From positions 124,001 through 188,000 of the forward strand of contig OZ251497.1 in assembly GCA_965242735.1 (NCBI GenBank): a stretch of DNA of 64,000 nucleotides. Direction: 5' to 3'. Positions 16,074-23,588 of the stretch are shown piece after piece. The notes beneath the pieces are model-generated. The model was not told where the DNA came from. It was given only the letters and a program-made list of their open reading frames with translations, and ran no database searches. The position numbers were made by a program, and so were the translations under genes. The stretch is from G958295645 sp965242735 (GTDB lineage: Bacteria > Gemmatimonadota > Gemmatimonadetes > Longimicrobiales > Gaopeijiaceae). Position 1 is the first letter of the stretch, and each line of letters opens with the position of its first letter.

Positions 16074-17999
16074 ATGAGACTGCAATGCGACGTGGTCGTG
16101 GTGGGCGGCGGCCATGCGGGCGTGGAGGCGGCCGCGGCGGCGGCCCGGCTGGGCGCGGAAACCGTGCTCGTGACGCCCGATCTGACGCGAATCGGCCAAA
16201 TGAGCTGCAATCCGGCCATCGGGGGCGTGGCGAAGGGCACCGTGGCGCGCGAAGTGGGGGCTCTGGGAGGCGTGATGGCGCCGGCCACCGACGCGTCGCG
16301 GATTCACTTCCGCATGCTCAACCGCTCGAAGGGACCTGCGGTCTGGGGGCCGCGCGCCCAGTGCGACCGGGCCCTGTACCCGCTCGCGGTGCGGCGGTTG
16401 CTGGACGAGCTGGAGCGCTTGGACCTCTTCCAGGACATGGTCTCGGACTTGCATGTGGACGGGGAGCGGCTGGGCGTGACGACGCGAGGCGGCGTCTCGG
16501 TGGAAGGGCGGGCAGTGGTGGTCACGGCCGGGACTTTCCTGCGCGGGCGCATCCATGTGGGAGGAACGGCGGGCCACGGGGCAGGCCGGGCCGGGGAAGC
16601 GCCGTCGGTGGGCTTGGCCCGGGCGTTGGAGGAGGGCGGGCTGGAGGTCGCCCGGTTCAAGACGGGCACGCCGCCGCGCATCGACGGCCGCACGGTGGAC
16701 TTCGACCGGTGCGAACGACAGGACGGGGACCGGCCGGCGCATTGTTTCTCGTGCTACACCCGCGAGACGCCGCCGGACCAGCGGCCTTGCTGGATCACGT
16801 GGACGGGCCCTGGGCTCGCGGGCGTCGTGCGGCGCAACCTTGCCAAGAGCGCGCTCTACGGAGGCGAGATCGCGGGCCGGGGTCCCCGGTACTGCCCGTC
16901 CATCGAGGACAAGGTGGTGCGCTTTCCGAAGGCCCCGAGGCATCAAGTCTTCCTGGAGCCCGAAGGACTCGACACCACCGAACTGTACGTCAACGGCCTC
17001 TCCACGTCGCTTCCGCCCGAGGTGCAGCTGGAGTTCCTGCGGACCGTGCCCGGCCTCGAGGAGGCCAAGATGACCAAGGCCGGCTACGCCATCGAATACG
17101 ACTACTTTCCGCCCCGCCAGCTCCGCCCCACGCTGGAGGTCAAGACCGTGCCCGGCCTCTACTTCGCCGGCCAGATCAACGGCACGACCGGGTACGAGGA
17201 GGCGGCGGGGCAAGGTCTGGTGGCCGGCGCCAACGCCGCGCTGGCCGTGCAGGGGCGCCCGCCCTTCGTCCTCGAACGCGACCAAGCCTACATCGGCGTC
17301 CTGATCGACGACTTGGTGACCAAGGGCGTGGACGAGCCCTACCGCCTCTTCACTTCGCGCGCCGAGTTTCGGTTGCTGCTGCGGCAAGACAACGCGCCGA
17401 GCCGGCTGGGTCCGTTGGCCCGGGACACCGGCCTCCTGACGGCCGCCCAGTCCGCCGCCCTCGCGGAGCGATTGGAGCAGGAGAACCGGGCGCGCGCGTG
17501 GTTTCGCGACGCGAAGATGCCTCCCCGCGCGGTCGACGTCGTGCTGCGCAAGGACAAGCCCGAAGCAACCAGGGCCGTCCGCGCCAGGGAACTGCTGCGC
17601 CGCCCCGGCGTCAGCGCGGCCGCGCTCGTCGAGGCATTTCCCGGCCGCAAGCCCGCCTTCGCCCCCGACGTGCTCGCGACCGTCGAAGTGGACGAGAAGT
17701 ACGAAGGCTACGTGCGGCGCGAAGCGGAACGAGCGGCCAAGCTCCGGGCGATGGCCGAGTTCGCCATTCCGGAAGACGCGCCCTTCGCCGACTTCCTCAC
17801 CCTGTCGACAGAGGCCCGCGAGAAGCTCGAGCACGTGCGGCCGTCCACCCTGGCGCAGGCCGGCCGCGTGCCCGGCGTCTCTCCCGCCGACCTGCAGAAT
17901 CTGGTCATGGAGCTTCGCCGGTTGGGCAACGGCTCTGACAGGTCGCGGTCGGCGGTGCCGTCCGGGACGACCGGCGGCGCGAGAACGACCCGGCGTTGA
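16074..17999 (+). CDS. mnmG: tRNA uridine 5-carboxymethylaminomethyl modification enzyme MnmG (GidA)
   Basis: FAD- and NADH-dependent partner of MnmE in wobble-uridine modification. 641 residues. FAD-binding DVVVVGGGHAGVEAAAAAAR at the N-terminus, the family signatures SCNPAIGGVAKG and GPAVWGPRAQCDR, a second signature GYAIEYDYFPP, and the C-terminal helical domain that contacts MnmE. The last ~25 residues are Arg/Ser/Thr-rich and look like run-on sequence. The common downstream neighbour rsmG (gidB) is not present; small minus-strand genes occupy the place between mnmG and parA. Confidence 0.97.
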   Translation: MRLQCDVVVVGGGHAGVEAAAAAARLGAETVLVTPDLTRIGQMSCNPAIGGVAKGTVAREVGALGGVMAPATDASRIHFRMLNRSKGPAVWGPRAQCDRALYPLAVRRLLDELERLDLFQDMVSDLHVDGERLGVTTRGGVSVEGRAVVVTAGTFLRGRIHVGGTAGHGAGRAGEAPSVGLARALEEGGLEVARFKTGTPPRIDGRTVDFDRCERQDGDRPAHCFSCYTRETPPDQRPCWITWTGPGLAGVVRRNLAKSALYGGEIAGRGPRYCPSIEDKVVRFPKAPRHQVFLEPEGLDTTELYVNGLSTSLPPEVQLEFLRTVPGLEEAKMTKAGYAIEYDYFPPRQLRPTLEVKTVPGLYFAGQINGTTGYEEAAGQGLVAGANAALAVQGRPPFVLERDQAYIGVLIDDLVTKGVDEPYRLFTSRAEFRLLLRQDNAPSRLGPLARDTGLLTAAQSAALAERLEQENRARAWFRDAKMPPRAVDVVLRKDKPEATRAVRARELLRRPGVSAAALVEAFPGRKPAFAPDVLATVEVDEKYEGYVRREAERAAKLRAMAEFAIPEDAPFADFLTLSTEAREKLEHVRPSTLAQAGRVPGVSPADLQNLVMELRRLGNGSDRSRSAVPSGTTGGARTTRR

Positions 18000-18286
18000 T
18001 CGAAGGGGCCTCCGCGTTCTCCGCCAGCTCGCGCCATGCGCGACGCGGCAGCGCAGCGATCTCGCACCCGAGCAGGTCGAGGGCCAGCTCGACGGCCGGC
18101 AGCTTCGCGCACCATCGTCACGTCGTAGGTCTTGGACACCTTGGCCGACTCGCCGGGCTGTAACTGGAACTACGGCGTGCCAATGAGCCCGGGTGCCCAC
18201 CGGCGTATCAGGCCCAGCTTCATGCGCGTGAGGCAGTCAAGTTGGCAAGCTAACGCCTGTCGTGCCGGGGTCAAGTCAGCCCGGCC
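18000..18286. other. Spacer downstream of mnmG with a possible minus-strand coding remnant
   Basis: On the minus strand, one frame reads VELALDLLGCEIAALPRRAW and continues for ~20 further protein-like residues. A neighbouring frame reads LQPGESAKVSKTYDVTMVRE. Both look more protein-like than chance but neither has a start, motif or full length, so this may be a frame-shifted gene remnant. I cannot name a family. Confidence 0.3.
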
Positions 18287-18733
18287 TCAGTACTCCCAAT
18301 TGAAACGCCCGTGAAGGCTAAAACCCGCGTCTCGGAAGACTCGCTCGGACACATCGAAACGGGCCTCCCCAGGATGCTTGTGATGCTTTCCATCTTGCCA
18401 GACACCCAGATAAATCGCAGCCAAGACAAACGCGGACGTGCTGACGTAGGCAGGCTCTTCCTTCGCTCGAACCCAGCGTTCGACGGCGTGCTTGCCCGCG
18501 TATCCATCCATCGCGAGCCGCCGACTCCCCGGGCCCCTGCGCTTGCCCGGCGGCAACGCGGCAACGGCGCGGATGTAGTCCAGCGACTCGGCCAACCCGT
18601 CAAAGGCGTTTGACTCGAGTTCGTTCTCGGACGTGTAGACGTCTGGGACAAGCTCGCGAATTCCGCGCGGTCGCTCATGGAAGATGCGCTTGCAACCGGC
18701 AAGGTCATCCTCGTTCGGTAGACGGATGCTCAT
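18287..18733 (-). CDS. Hypothetical protein, 148 residues
   Basis: Not recognised. The protein is charged and helical in the N-terminal half (DDLAGCKRIFHERPRGIREL), followed by a basic PPGKRRGPGSRR stretch and a C-terminal part rich in aromatic residues ending FSLHGRFNWEY. No signal peptide or membrane segment is visible. Its ATG overlaps the stop of the upstream cysteine-rich gene (ATGA), so the two are co-translated. The base composition is visibly less G+C-rich than mnmG or parA, consistent with acquisition. It could be of phage or mobile-element origin. Confidence 0.6.
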   Translation of the reverse strand: MSIRLPNEDDLAGCKRIFHERPRGIRELVPDVYTSENELESNAFDGLAESLDYIRAVAALPPGKRRGPGSRRLAMDGYAGKHAVERWVRAKEEPAYVSTSAFVLAAIYLGVWQDGKHHKHPGEARFDVSERVFRDAGFSLHGRFNWEY

Positions 18734-19011
18734 CCCGCCGGAAAGGCCTCGTAGAATCCAGGAATCCGAGAAGCCGGAACCGTCTTGCCGTAGCCGCCCG
18801 TGGGCCCGTCCGCCCAGCCGCCGGTAGCGTTCGCGATACCGAGCCGCCCTAAATTGACGTGCACGCTCGGGCGCCGGCAGTGCTCCGCGCCGTACTCGCG
18901 CTTGCGAGCCTTGACGTCGGGGCGCTGCCGGTGGGCACTGGCGTAGCACCGCGTGCAAAGGCCCTTCGCGCTGAACGGCCGGTCGCAACCTCGAGTCTCA
19001 CAAGTCCTCAT
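18730..19011 (-). CDS. Small cysteine-rich (zinc-binding-like) protein, 93 residues
   Basis: Not recognised beyond its N-terminal treble-cysteine pattern CETRGCDRPFSAKGLCTRCY (C-x4-C and C-x2-C), which suggests a bound zinc ion, followed by a basic segment HRQRPDVKARKREYG. Such modules occur in small phage and homing-endonuclease-associated proteins that bind DNA. The ATG at 19011 gives 93 residues, and the stop overlaps the start of the 148-residue protein downstream. A longer reading frame continues upstream to 19221 but overlaps the HNH remnant and is not protein-like. Confidence 0.6.
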   Translation of the reverse strand: MRTCETRGCDRPFSAKGLCTRCYASAHRQRPDVKARKREYGAEHCRRPSVHVNLGRLGIANATGGWADGPTGGYGKTVPASRIPGFYEAFPAG

Positions 19012-19042
19012 GCATTGAAGATAACGCCGAAGCCTCGCTAAA

Positions 19043-19366
19043 TCACGCCCCGCGCCACTGCCGAACCGAGCACCGCTTGCACAACCCGGGGTCGTCCGGG
19101 CGTGAAGGCGTCCGCCGATGTGCTCCGCACCGCGAGCACTCGAACCGCGGATCCTCCAACCGTCGAGCGTAGGCCCTGCTTGCCCCGCGAGGCTGTCTTG
19201 GCCAAGTGGCACTTCCGGCAAAGAGCCCGCAGGTTCTCGACGGTTGTTCCACGTGAAACACGGGCTTGCGCCGGACAGGGTTGTGCCGAAAGCCGGAGAG
19301 CGCGTATGGGTGGCGTGGCCGGACAGAGTACGAAGATGCGGCGGCGTCCAATCGCGTCAGGCACAA
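19043..19366 (-). pseudogene. HNH-endonuclease-like remnant, frame-shifted
   Basis: Two minus-strand frames carry complementary parts of what looks like one protein. One frame contains GTTVENLRALCRKCHLAKT, which matches the second half of an HNH nuclease motif (…ENL..LC..CH..KT). The adjacent frame contains a CxxC zinc ribbon, FECSRCG…GLCKRC, ending at 19043. The expected first half of the HNH motif (a cysteine pair and a DH) is not seen upstream. A parS site overlaps the region. I read this as a decayed HNH gene; confidence is limited because no single intact frame exists. Confidence 0.4.
19245..19260. promoter_or_regulatory. parS centromere-like site 1
   Basis: TGTTCCACGTGAAACA differs at one base from the canonical 16-bp ParB-binding site TGTTTCACGTGAAACA. 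It lies 368 bp upstream of parA. Confidence 0.88.
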
Positions 19367-19461
19367 CAGGGCCCCCCCGTGGCCCCCTTGACCGGAGGGC
19401 GCCTTGCCGACGACGGACGCCGCGCGCGTGCCAAGCCCTCTTGGACCGCCCTTGAGGCTGT

Positions 19462-19477
19462 TGTTTCACGTGAAACA
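19462..19477. promoter_or_regulatory. parS centromere-like site 2
   Basis: TGTTTCACGTGAAACA is a perfect match to the canonical palindromic parS sequence recognised by ParB/Spo0J, 150 bp upstream of parA. Two parS sites close to parAB and oriC are the expected arrangement for origin segregation. Confidence 0.95.
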
Positions 19478-19627
19478 TCCGGTTCTCAAGGTGGCCGTCG
19501 GGCTGTCTGGCCGCCGCGTCGCGTAGTAGCTTTCGAGTTCCCGAGGCCCTAGTGCCGCCCGACTTGCGCGGGTCGCGTCCGCGAGGTCTCGAAACTCCAC
19601 CTGCTCCTTGTCCCGAGACCGATTCTC

Positions 19628-20395
19628 GTGCGCATCATTGCCGTCGCCAACCAAAAAGGCGGAGTCGGGAAGACCACGACGGCCGTCAACCTCAGCGTCG
19701 CGCTGGCCAAGAGCGGCAAGAGGGTGCTGTTGGTGGACACCGATCCGCAGGGCAACGCGTCGAGCGGCTTGGGCATCGTCGATCGGCACCGGCTGACTTC
19801 GACGTACGACGTGCTGATCCGGGGGGCGCCCGTCTTCAGGGCCGTCCGCCGGGTGGAGGGCGACGCCAACCTTCACGTGGTTCCGGCGAATCGCGATCTC
19901 GTCGGGGCGGAGCTCGAACTGGCCGGCGTCCGCAACCGCCAGACCATCCTGCGAGAGGCCCTCGAACCGGTCGCGGACGACTACGCGTACGTGCTGATCG
20001 ACTGTCCGCCGTCGCTGGGCCTCCTCACCTTGAACGCGTTGTCGGCCGCCAACTCGCTCCTCGTGCCCGTCCAGTGCGAGTTCTACGCGCTCGAGGGCTT
20101 GGCCCAGCTGACGAGCACGGTGGACTGGGTGCGACGGGGCCTGAACCCGGCGCTGGCGATCGACGGGGTGTTGCTGACGATGTACGACGGCCGTCTCAAG
20201 CTGGCCAAGCAGATCGCCGAAGAGGCGAGGAAGCGCTTCGACGTGTTCCGCACGCTGGTCCCGCGAAACGTCAGCGTCGCCGAGGCCCCGAGCTTCGGCA
20301 GGTCGGTGCTGGACTACGCGCCTTCGTCGTCCGCGGCGCGCGCGTACGTCGCGTTGGCGCGAGAGATCAGCGCGAACGGAAGGCGGCCCCGATGA
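19628..20395 (+). CDS. parA: Chromosome partitioning ATPase ParA (Soj)
   Basis: Deviant-Walker ATPase that moves ParB-parS complexes apart on the nucleoid. 255 residues from the GTG at 19628. The deviant Walker A KGGVGKTT sits in IIAVANQKGGVGKTTTAVNL; Walker A' is LLVDTDPQGNASS and Walker B is VLIDCPPSLGLLT. It lacks the long N-terminal helix-turn-helix of plasmid type Ia ParA, as expected for a chromosomal Soj. Its stop overlaps the parB ATG (ATGA), giving a tightly coupled operon preceded by two parS sites. Confidence 0.97.
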   Translation: MRIIAVANQKGGVGKTTTAVNLSVALAKSGKRVLLVDTDPQGNASSGLGIVDRHRLTSTYDVLIRGAPVFRAVRRVEGDANLHVVPANRDLVGAELELAGVRNRQTILREALEPVADDYAYVLIDCPPSLGLLTLNALSAANSLLVPVQCEFYALEGLAQLTSTVDWVRRGLNPALAIDGVLLTMYDGRLKLAKQIAEEARKRFDVFRTLVPRNVSVAEAPSFGRSVLDYAPSSSAARAYVALAREISANGRRPR

Positions 20396-21309
20396 CCAGC
20401 GGCGACCGTCTCGGGCGCGGCATCAGCGCGCTCATGGACGAGTACCTGGGCAACGATTCGCCCGACGGTCCCGGCGACGCGCCGCAGAGCCTCCCGGTCT
20501 CGGCCATCGCGCGCAACCCCTACCAGCCGCGCAAGGACTTCCGCGCCGAGGAGCTGTCCGAACTGGCCGCTTCGCTGGACGAGAACGGTCTCATCCAGCC
20601 GATCGTCGTGCGCAGCGCTCCGGACGAGACGGGCGGCTACCAGCTGATCGCCGGAGAACGCCGCCTCCGGGCCGCGCAGCAGCTGGGGTGGACCAAGATC
20701 GCCGCCATGGTGCGCCGGGTGGACGACCGGACGCTGCTGGTCTTGGCCTTGGTGGAGAACGTCCAGCGCCAGGACTTGGGGCCCATCGCCGAAGCGGCGG
20801 GCTACGGGGCGCTGCGGGACGACTTCGGGTACACCCAGGCCGAGATCGCCAAGGCGGTCGGCAAGAGCCGCTCGACGGTGGCCAACATGCTGCGCCTGCT
20901 CGCGCTCCCCGAGCCGATCAGGGAGATGGTGGAGGTGGGCGAGCTCTCCAAGGGCCATGCCCGGGCGCTGCTGGCGGTCGAGGACCCGAAGGACGCCGAG
21001 GCGCTGGCCCGCCGGGCCGCGGCGGAGGACTGGTCCGTGCGGGACGTCGAAGCGCGCGTCCGCCGGACGAAGCCCGACGAGGACGGCGCCGCAGCCTCGG
21101 ACGGCGACGAGAGGCCGGCACAGTCGGCGCGGGATCCGGCGCTCGACGTCATGGAGGAAGCGCTGGCGGGACGATTCGCGACGCGCGTGGCGATCCGCTG
21201 GCGGGGCCGCGGCCGGGGCGACGTGCGCATTCAGTTCCACGGCGCCGAGGAGCTGGAACGGGTGTTCGAGGCGTTGACGGGGAAGCCGGTGAGCGATGTC
21301 CTCGACTGA
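20392..21309 (+). CDS. parB: Chromosome partitioning protein ParB (Spo0J)
   Basis: CTP-dependent DNA clamp that loads at parS and spreads. 305 residues. N-terminal MTSGDRLGRGISALMDEYL is the ParA-interacting segment. The CTP-binding motifs are present in NPYQPRKDF and AGERRLRAAQQLG, together with NVQRQDLGPIAEA. The helix-turn-helix reads TQAEIAKAVGKSRSTVANMLRL and a C-terminal dimerisation domain ends TGKPVSDVLD. The 3' end overlaps the following M23 peptidase gene by 14 bp. Confidence 0.97.
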   Translation: MTSGDRLGRGISALMDEYLGNDSPDGPGDAPQSLPVSAIARNPYQPRKDFRAEELSELAASLDENGLIQPIVVRSAPDETGGYQLIAGERRLRAAQQLGWTKIAAMVRRVDDRTLLVLALVENVQRQDLGPIAEAAGYGALRDDFGYTQAEIAKAVGKSRSTVANMLRLLALPEPIREMVEVGELSKGHARALLAVEDPKDAEALARRAAAEDWSVRDVEARVRRTKPDEDGAAASDGDERPAQSARDPALDVMEEALAGRFATRVAIRWRGRGRGDVRIQFHGAEELERVFEALTGKPVSDVLD

Positions 21310-22138
21310 CAAGACGCGAACCACGCGCTCGTTGGCGTCGCGACCCCGGACCGGCGGCGCCAAGCGCGGGCGGCGCGCGACGCGTCGGCTTGCGATCATG
21401 CTGGTGCCGGCGGGCAACGCCAAGACCCGCACCGTGCGGGTGTCGTACGCGTGGCTGGGCGTCCTGGCGACGGCCGGGGCGCTCGGGCTGGCGCTCTTCG
21501 TGGCGACGGCGTCCAGCTGGTGGACGTTCCGCCAGCGCGCGGCGCACGCGACGAGCCTTGCGCGCCAAGTGGACTCGTTGACCGCCAGCCAGCCGGCCGT
21601 CCGCGAGTTGGCGGCGCGCTTCGTCGAGATGGAGCGGCAACTGGAACAGTTTCGGATTTTGTTCGGCCACGTGGAGCCGCCCGACGTCCGCCTTTGGCAG
21701 CTGTCGTCCGCGTCGGCGGGCGGCGGGAATCCGTGGTCCGGCGAAGAAGAGGCCGAGACGGTCCCTTCGGCTTGGCCCCTGGCGGTGCCGGGGTTCGTGA
21801 CGCAGTCGTTGCTCGAAGGCGACGACGGCGACCATCCGGGCATCGACATCGCCGTGCCGACGGATTCCTACATTCGGGCGGCGGGCGCGGGCGAAGTCGT
21901 CGAGGCCGGGCAGGACTCCGTGTACGGCTTCTTCGTCCGCATCGATCACGGGGCCGGGCTGCAAACCGTGTACGGCCACGCCTCGATGCTGGTGGCGGAG
22001 ACCGGCGCGCGCGTGCGCCGGGGCGAAGTCATCGCGATGTCGGGCTCGACTGGACGCTCCACGGCGGCCCATCTTCACTTTGAAGTGCTCCGCAACGGAC
22101 GGGCGATGGACCCGTTGACGTTTGTCTCTCCGCCCTGA
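21296..22138 (+). CDS. Membrane-anchored M23-family peptidase (LytM domain)
   Basis: A 280-residue single-pass membrane protein: basic cytosolic N-terminus (residues 1-50), a membrane helix VLATAGALGLALFVATASSW, a short coiled-coil region, then an M23/LytM zinc-peptidase domain. Catalytic features are HPGIDIAVP (H-x3-D), YGHASM and HLHFEV, all intact, so it may cleave peptidoglycan cross-links in the periplasm. It overlaps parB and precedes a bactofilin gene. M23 peptidases paired with bactofilins shape the cell wall in several phyla, so a role in cell-shape control is a reasonable inference. Confidence 0.9.
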   Translation: MSSTDKTRTTRSLASRPRTGGAKRGRRATRRLAIMLVPAGNAKTRTVRVSYAWLGVLATAGALGLALFVATASSWWTFRQRAAHATSLARQVDSLTASQPAVRELAARFVEMERQLEQFRILFGHVEPPDVRLWQLSSASAGGGNPWSGEEEAETVPSAWPLAVPGFVTQSLLEGDDGDHPGIDIAVPTDSYIRAAGAGEVVEAGQDSVYGFFVRIDHGAGLQTVYGHASMLVAETGARVRRGEVIAMSGSTGRSTAAHLHFEVLRNGRAMDPLTFVSPP

Positions 22139-22167
22139 CGGCGGAACCAACGGAAGGAACAGGAATC

Positions 22168-22635
22168 ATGGCCAGAGGCCGCAAGGGACCGGACGAAGAG
22201 CGCGTCATGTCGATCATCGGACCGGGCATGACCGTGGCGGGGGATTGCAAGTCGACGGGGGCGATCCGCGTGGAAGGGGTCGTGGACGGCACGATCCAAT
22301 CCGACAAGGGAGTCGTGGTCGGCAAGGGCGCGTGCGTGAACGGCGACGTGACCAGCAAGGACGGCGTCGTCGCCGGCACCGTCAACGGCATCGTGCGCGT
22401 CGAAGGGCGCTTGGAGTTCCACGCCACCGGCATCGTGGAGGGAGAGCTGCACGCGGGCCTTCTGCAGCTCGAAGAAGGCGGCAAGATCAACGGCGCGATC
22501 AAGATCGGCCAGACGATGTCGGCGCCCAAGGCAGGCGACGGGCGTCCCGGAGACGGAGGCGCGTTGCCGGGAAGCCCGCAGGCCCAGGCGTCGCCGGCTG
22601 GCCGGAAGCCCGCGCGGACCGCCTCGGTGGGCTGA
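22168..22635 (+). CDS. Bactofilin family cytoskeletal protein
   Basis: A 155-residue bactofilin: short basic N-terminus, a right-handed beta-helix core of repeated hydrophobic-Gly units (IIGPGMTVAGDCKSTGAIRV, then GVVDGTIQSDKGVVVGKGA and similar turns, residues ~15-120) and a Pro/Ala-rich tail. Bactofilins polymerise without nucleotide and act as scaffolds for cell-wall enzymes. The conserved link with an upstream M23 peptidase, together with parAB, also recalls the parABS-bactofilin coupling described in Myxococcus (established knowledge). A functional link here is inference. Confidence 0.92.
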   Translation: MARGRKGPDEERVMSIIGPGMTVAGDCKSTGAIRVEGVVDGTIQSDKGVVVGKGACVNGDVTSKDGVVAGTVNGIVRVEGRLEFHATGIVEGELHAGLLQLEEGGKINGAIKIGQTMSAPKAGDGRPGDGGALPGSPQAQASPAGRKPARTASVG

Positions 22636-22641
22636 TCCCGA

Positions 22642-23475
22642 GTGCCGGGAGTCCCGCTGGCGGACGTCGTCGGCTTCTTGGACGAGCGTCTTGACGTCGC
22701 CGGGGTCCCGGACTATCCGGGCGCGCTCAACGGACTGCAGGTCGAGGCGCCCGGTCCGGTGGAGCGCGTCGCGGTCGCGGTGGACGCCAGCACGCGCACC
22801 ATTCGAGACGCCGCGGCCGGGGGCGCGGACCTGCTGGTCGTGCACCACGGCCTGTTCTGGGACGGCGTCCGGCCCCTGACGGGGTACCGCCACGAACGAA
22901 TTCGGGCGCTGGTCGAGAGCGGGACGGCGCTCTACAGCGCGCATCTCCCCCTGGACGCCCACCCGGAAGTCGGCAACGCCGCCGTGCTTGCGCGGCGCCT
23001 CGGGCTGGAGGACTTGGCGCCCTTCGGCCGCTGGGAAGGGACGACGGTGGGCTGGAAGGGCGCGGTCTCGCCGTCCGACGAGGAATTGTCGGTGCGGCCG
23101 CGGCCGCCTTCGTCGGGCGCCTCGGTTGCGCGGCCGGCCTCCGTCTCCGCGGACGAGCTGTCGGCCCGGCTGGCGAGGGTCGTCGAAGGCCCGGTGCGGG
23201 TCCTTCCCGGCGGCCCTGGCGCCGCCTCCCAAGTCGGGGTCGTCACGGGCGCGGGCGCGTCCTTCCTGGAAGAGGCGGCGTCGGCGGGCCTGGACGCGCT
23301 GGTGACGGGGGAGGCGACCCATCATCATGCCGTCGAGGCCGCCGAGCTGGGCGTCACGGTCTTCCTGGGCGGGCACTACGCCACCGAGACGTTCGGCGTC
23401 AAGGCGGTGGGCGACCTGCTTGCCCGGCGCTTCGGCCTCGAGACGTGGTTCGTCGAGGCTCCGACCGGGCTGTGA
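22642..23475 (+). CDS. Nif3-like dinuclear metal centre hexameric protein
   Basis: A 277-residue protein of the Nif3/DUF34 family, which forms toroidal hexamers with a two-metal site and is linked in some bacteria to GTP cyclohydrolase-like or metal-related functions. Metal-binding residues appear in LLVVHHGLFWDG and in TGEATHHHAVEA; LYSAHLPLDAHPEVGN is the family's second motif. The middle of the protein (residues ~130-175) is a shorter linker. The GTG start at 22642 is 6 bp after the bactofilin stop. Biochemical role unknown. Confidence 0.92.
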   Translation: MPGVPLADVVGFLDERLDVAGVPDYPGALNGLQVEAPGPVERVAVAVDASTRTIRDAAAGGADLLVVHHGLFWDGVRPLTGYRHERIRALVESGTALYSAHLPLDAHPEVGNAAVLARRLGLEDLAPFGRWEGTTVGWKGAVSPSDEELSVRPRPPSSGASVARPASVSADELSARLARVVEGPVRVLPGGPGAASQVGVVTGAGASFLEEAASAGLDALVTGEATHHHAVEAAELGVTVFLGGHYATETFGVKAVGDLLARRFGLETWFVEAPTGL

Positions 23476-23588
23476 GAGCGCTCCGGCGACGTCCGTCGCG
23501 CCATGGCGCGCGTCCGGCCCCGGCGAGGCGCTCCCGGCCTCCTTCGGCGCGTCTCTTCATCCTTTTCCCGTTTCCAAGGAGATCCTCC

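Noticed and set aside
19038..19478. Intact 146-residue protein starting MFHVKQ inside parS
   Set aside because: The start lies within the parS palindrome and the first ~70 residues are not protein-like; only the HNH-like piece is credible, so it is reported as a remnant.
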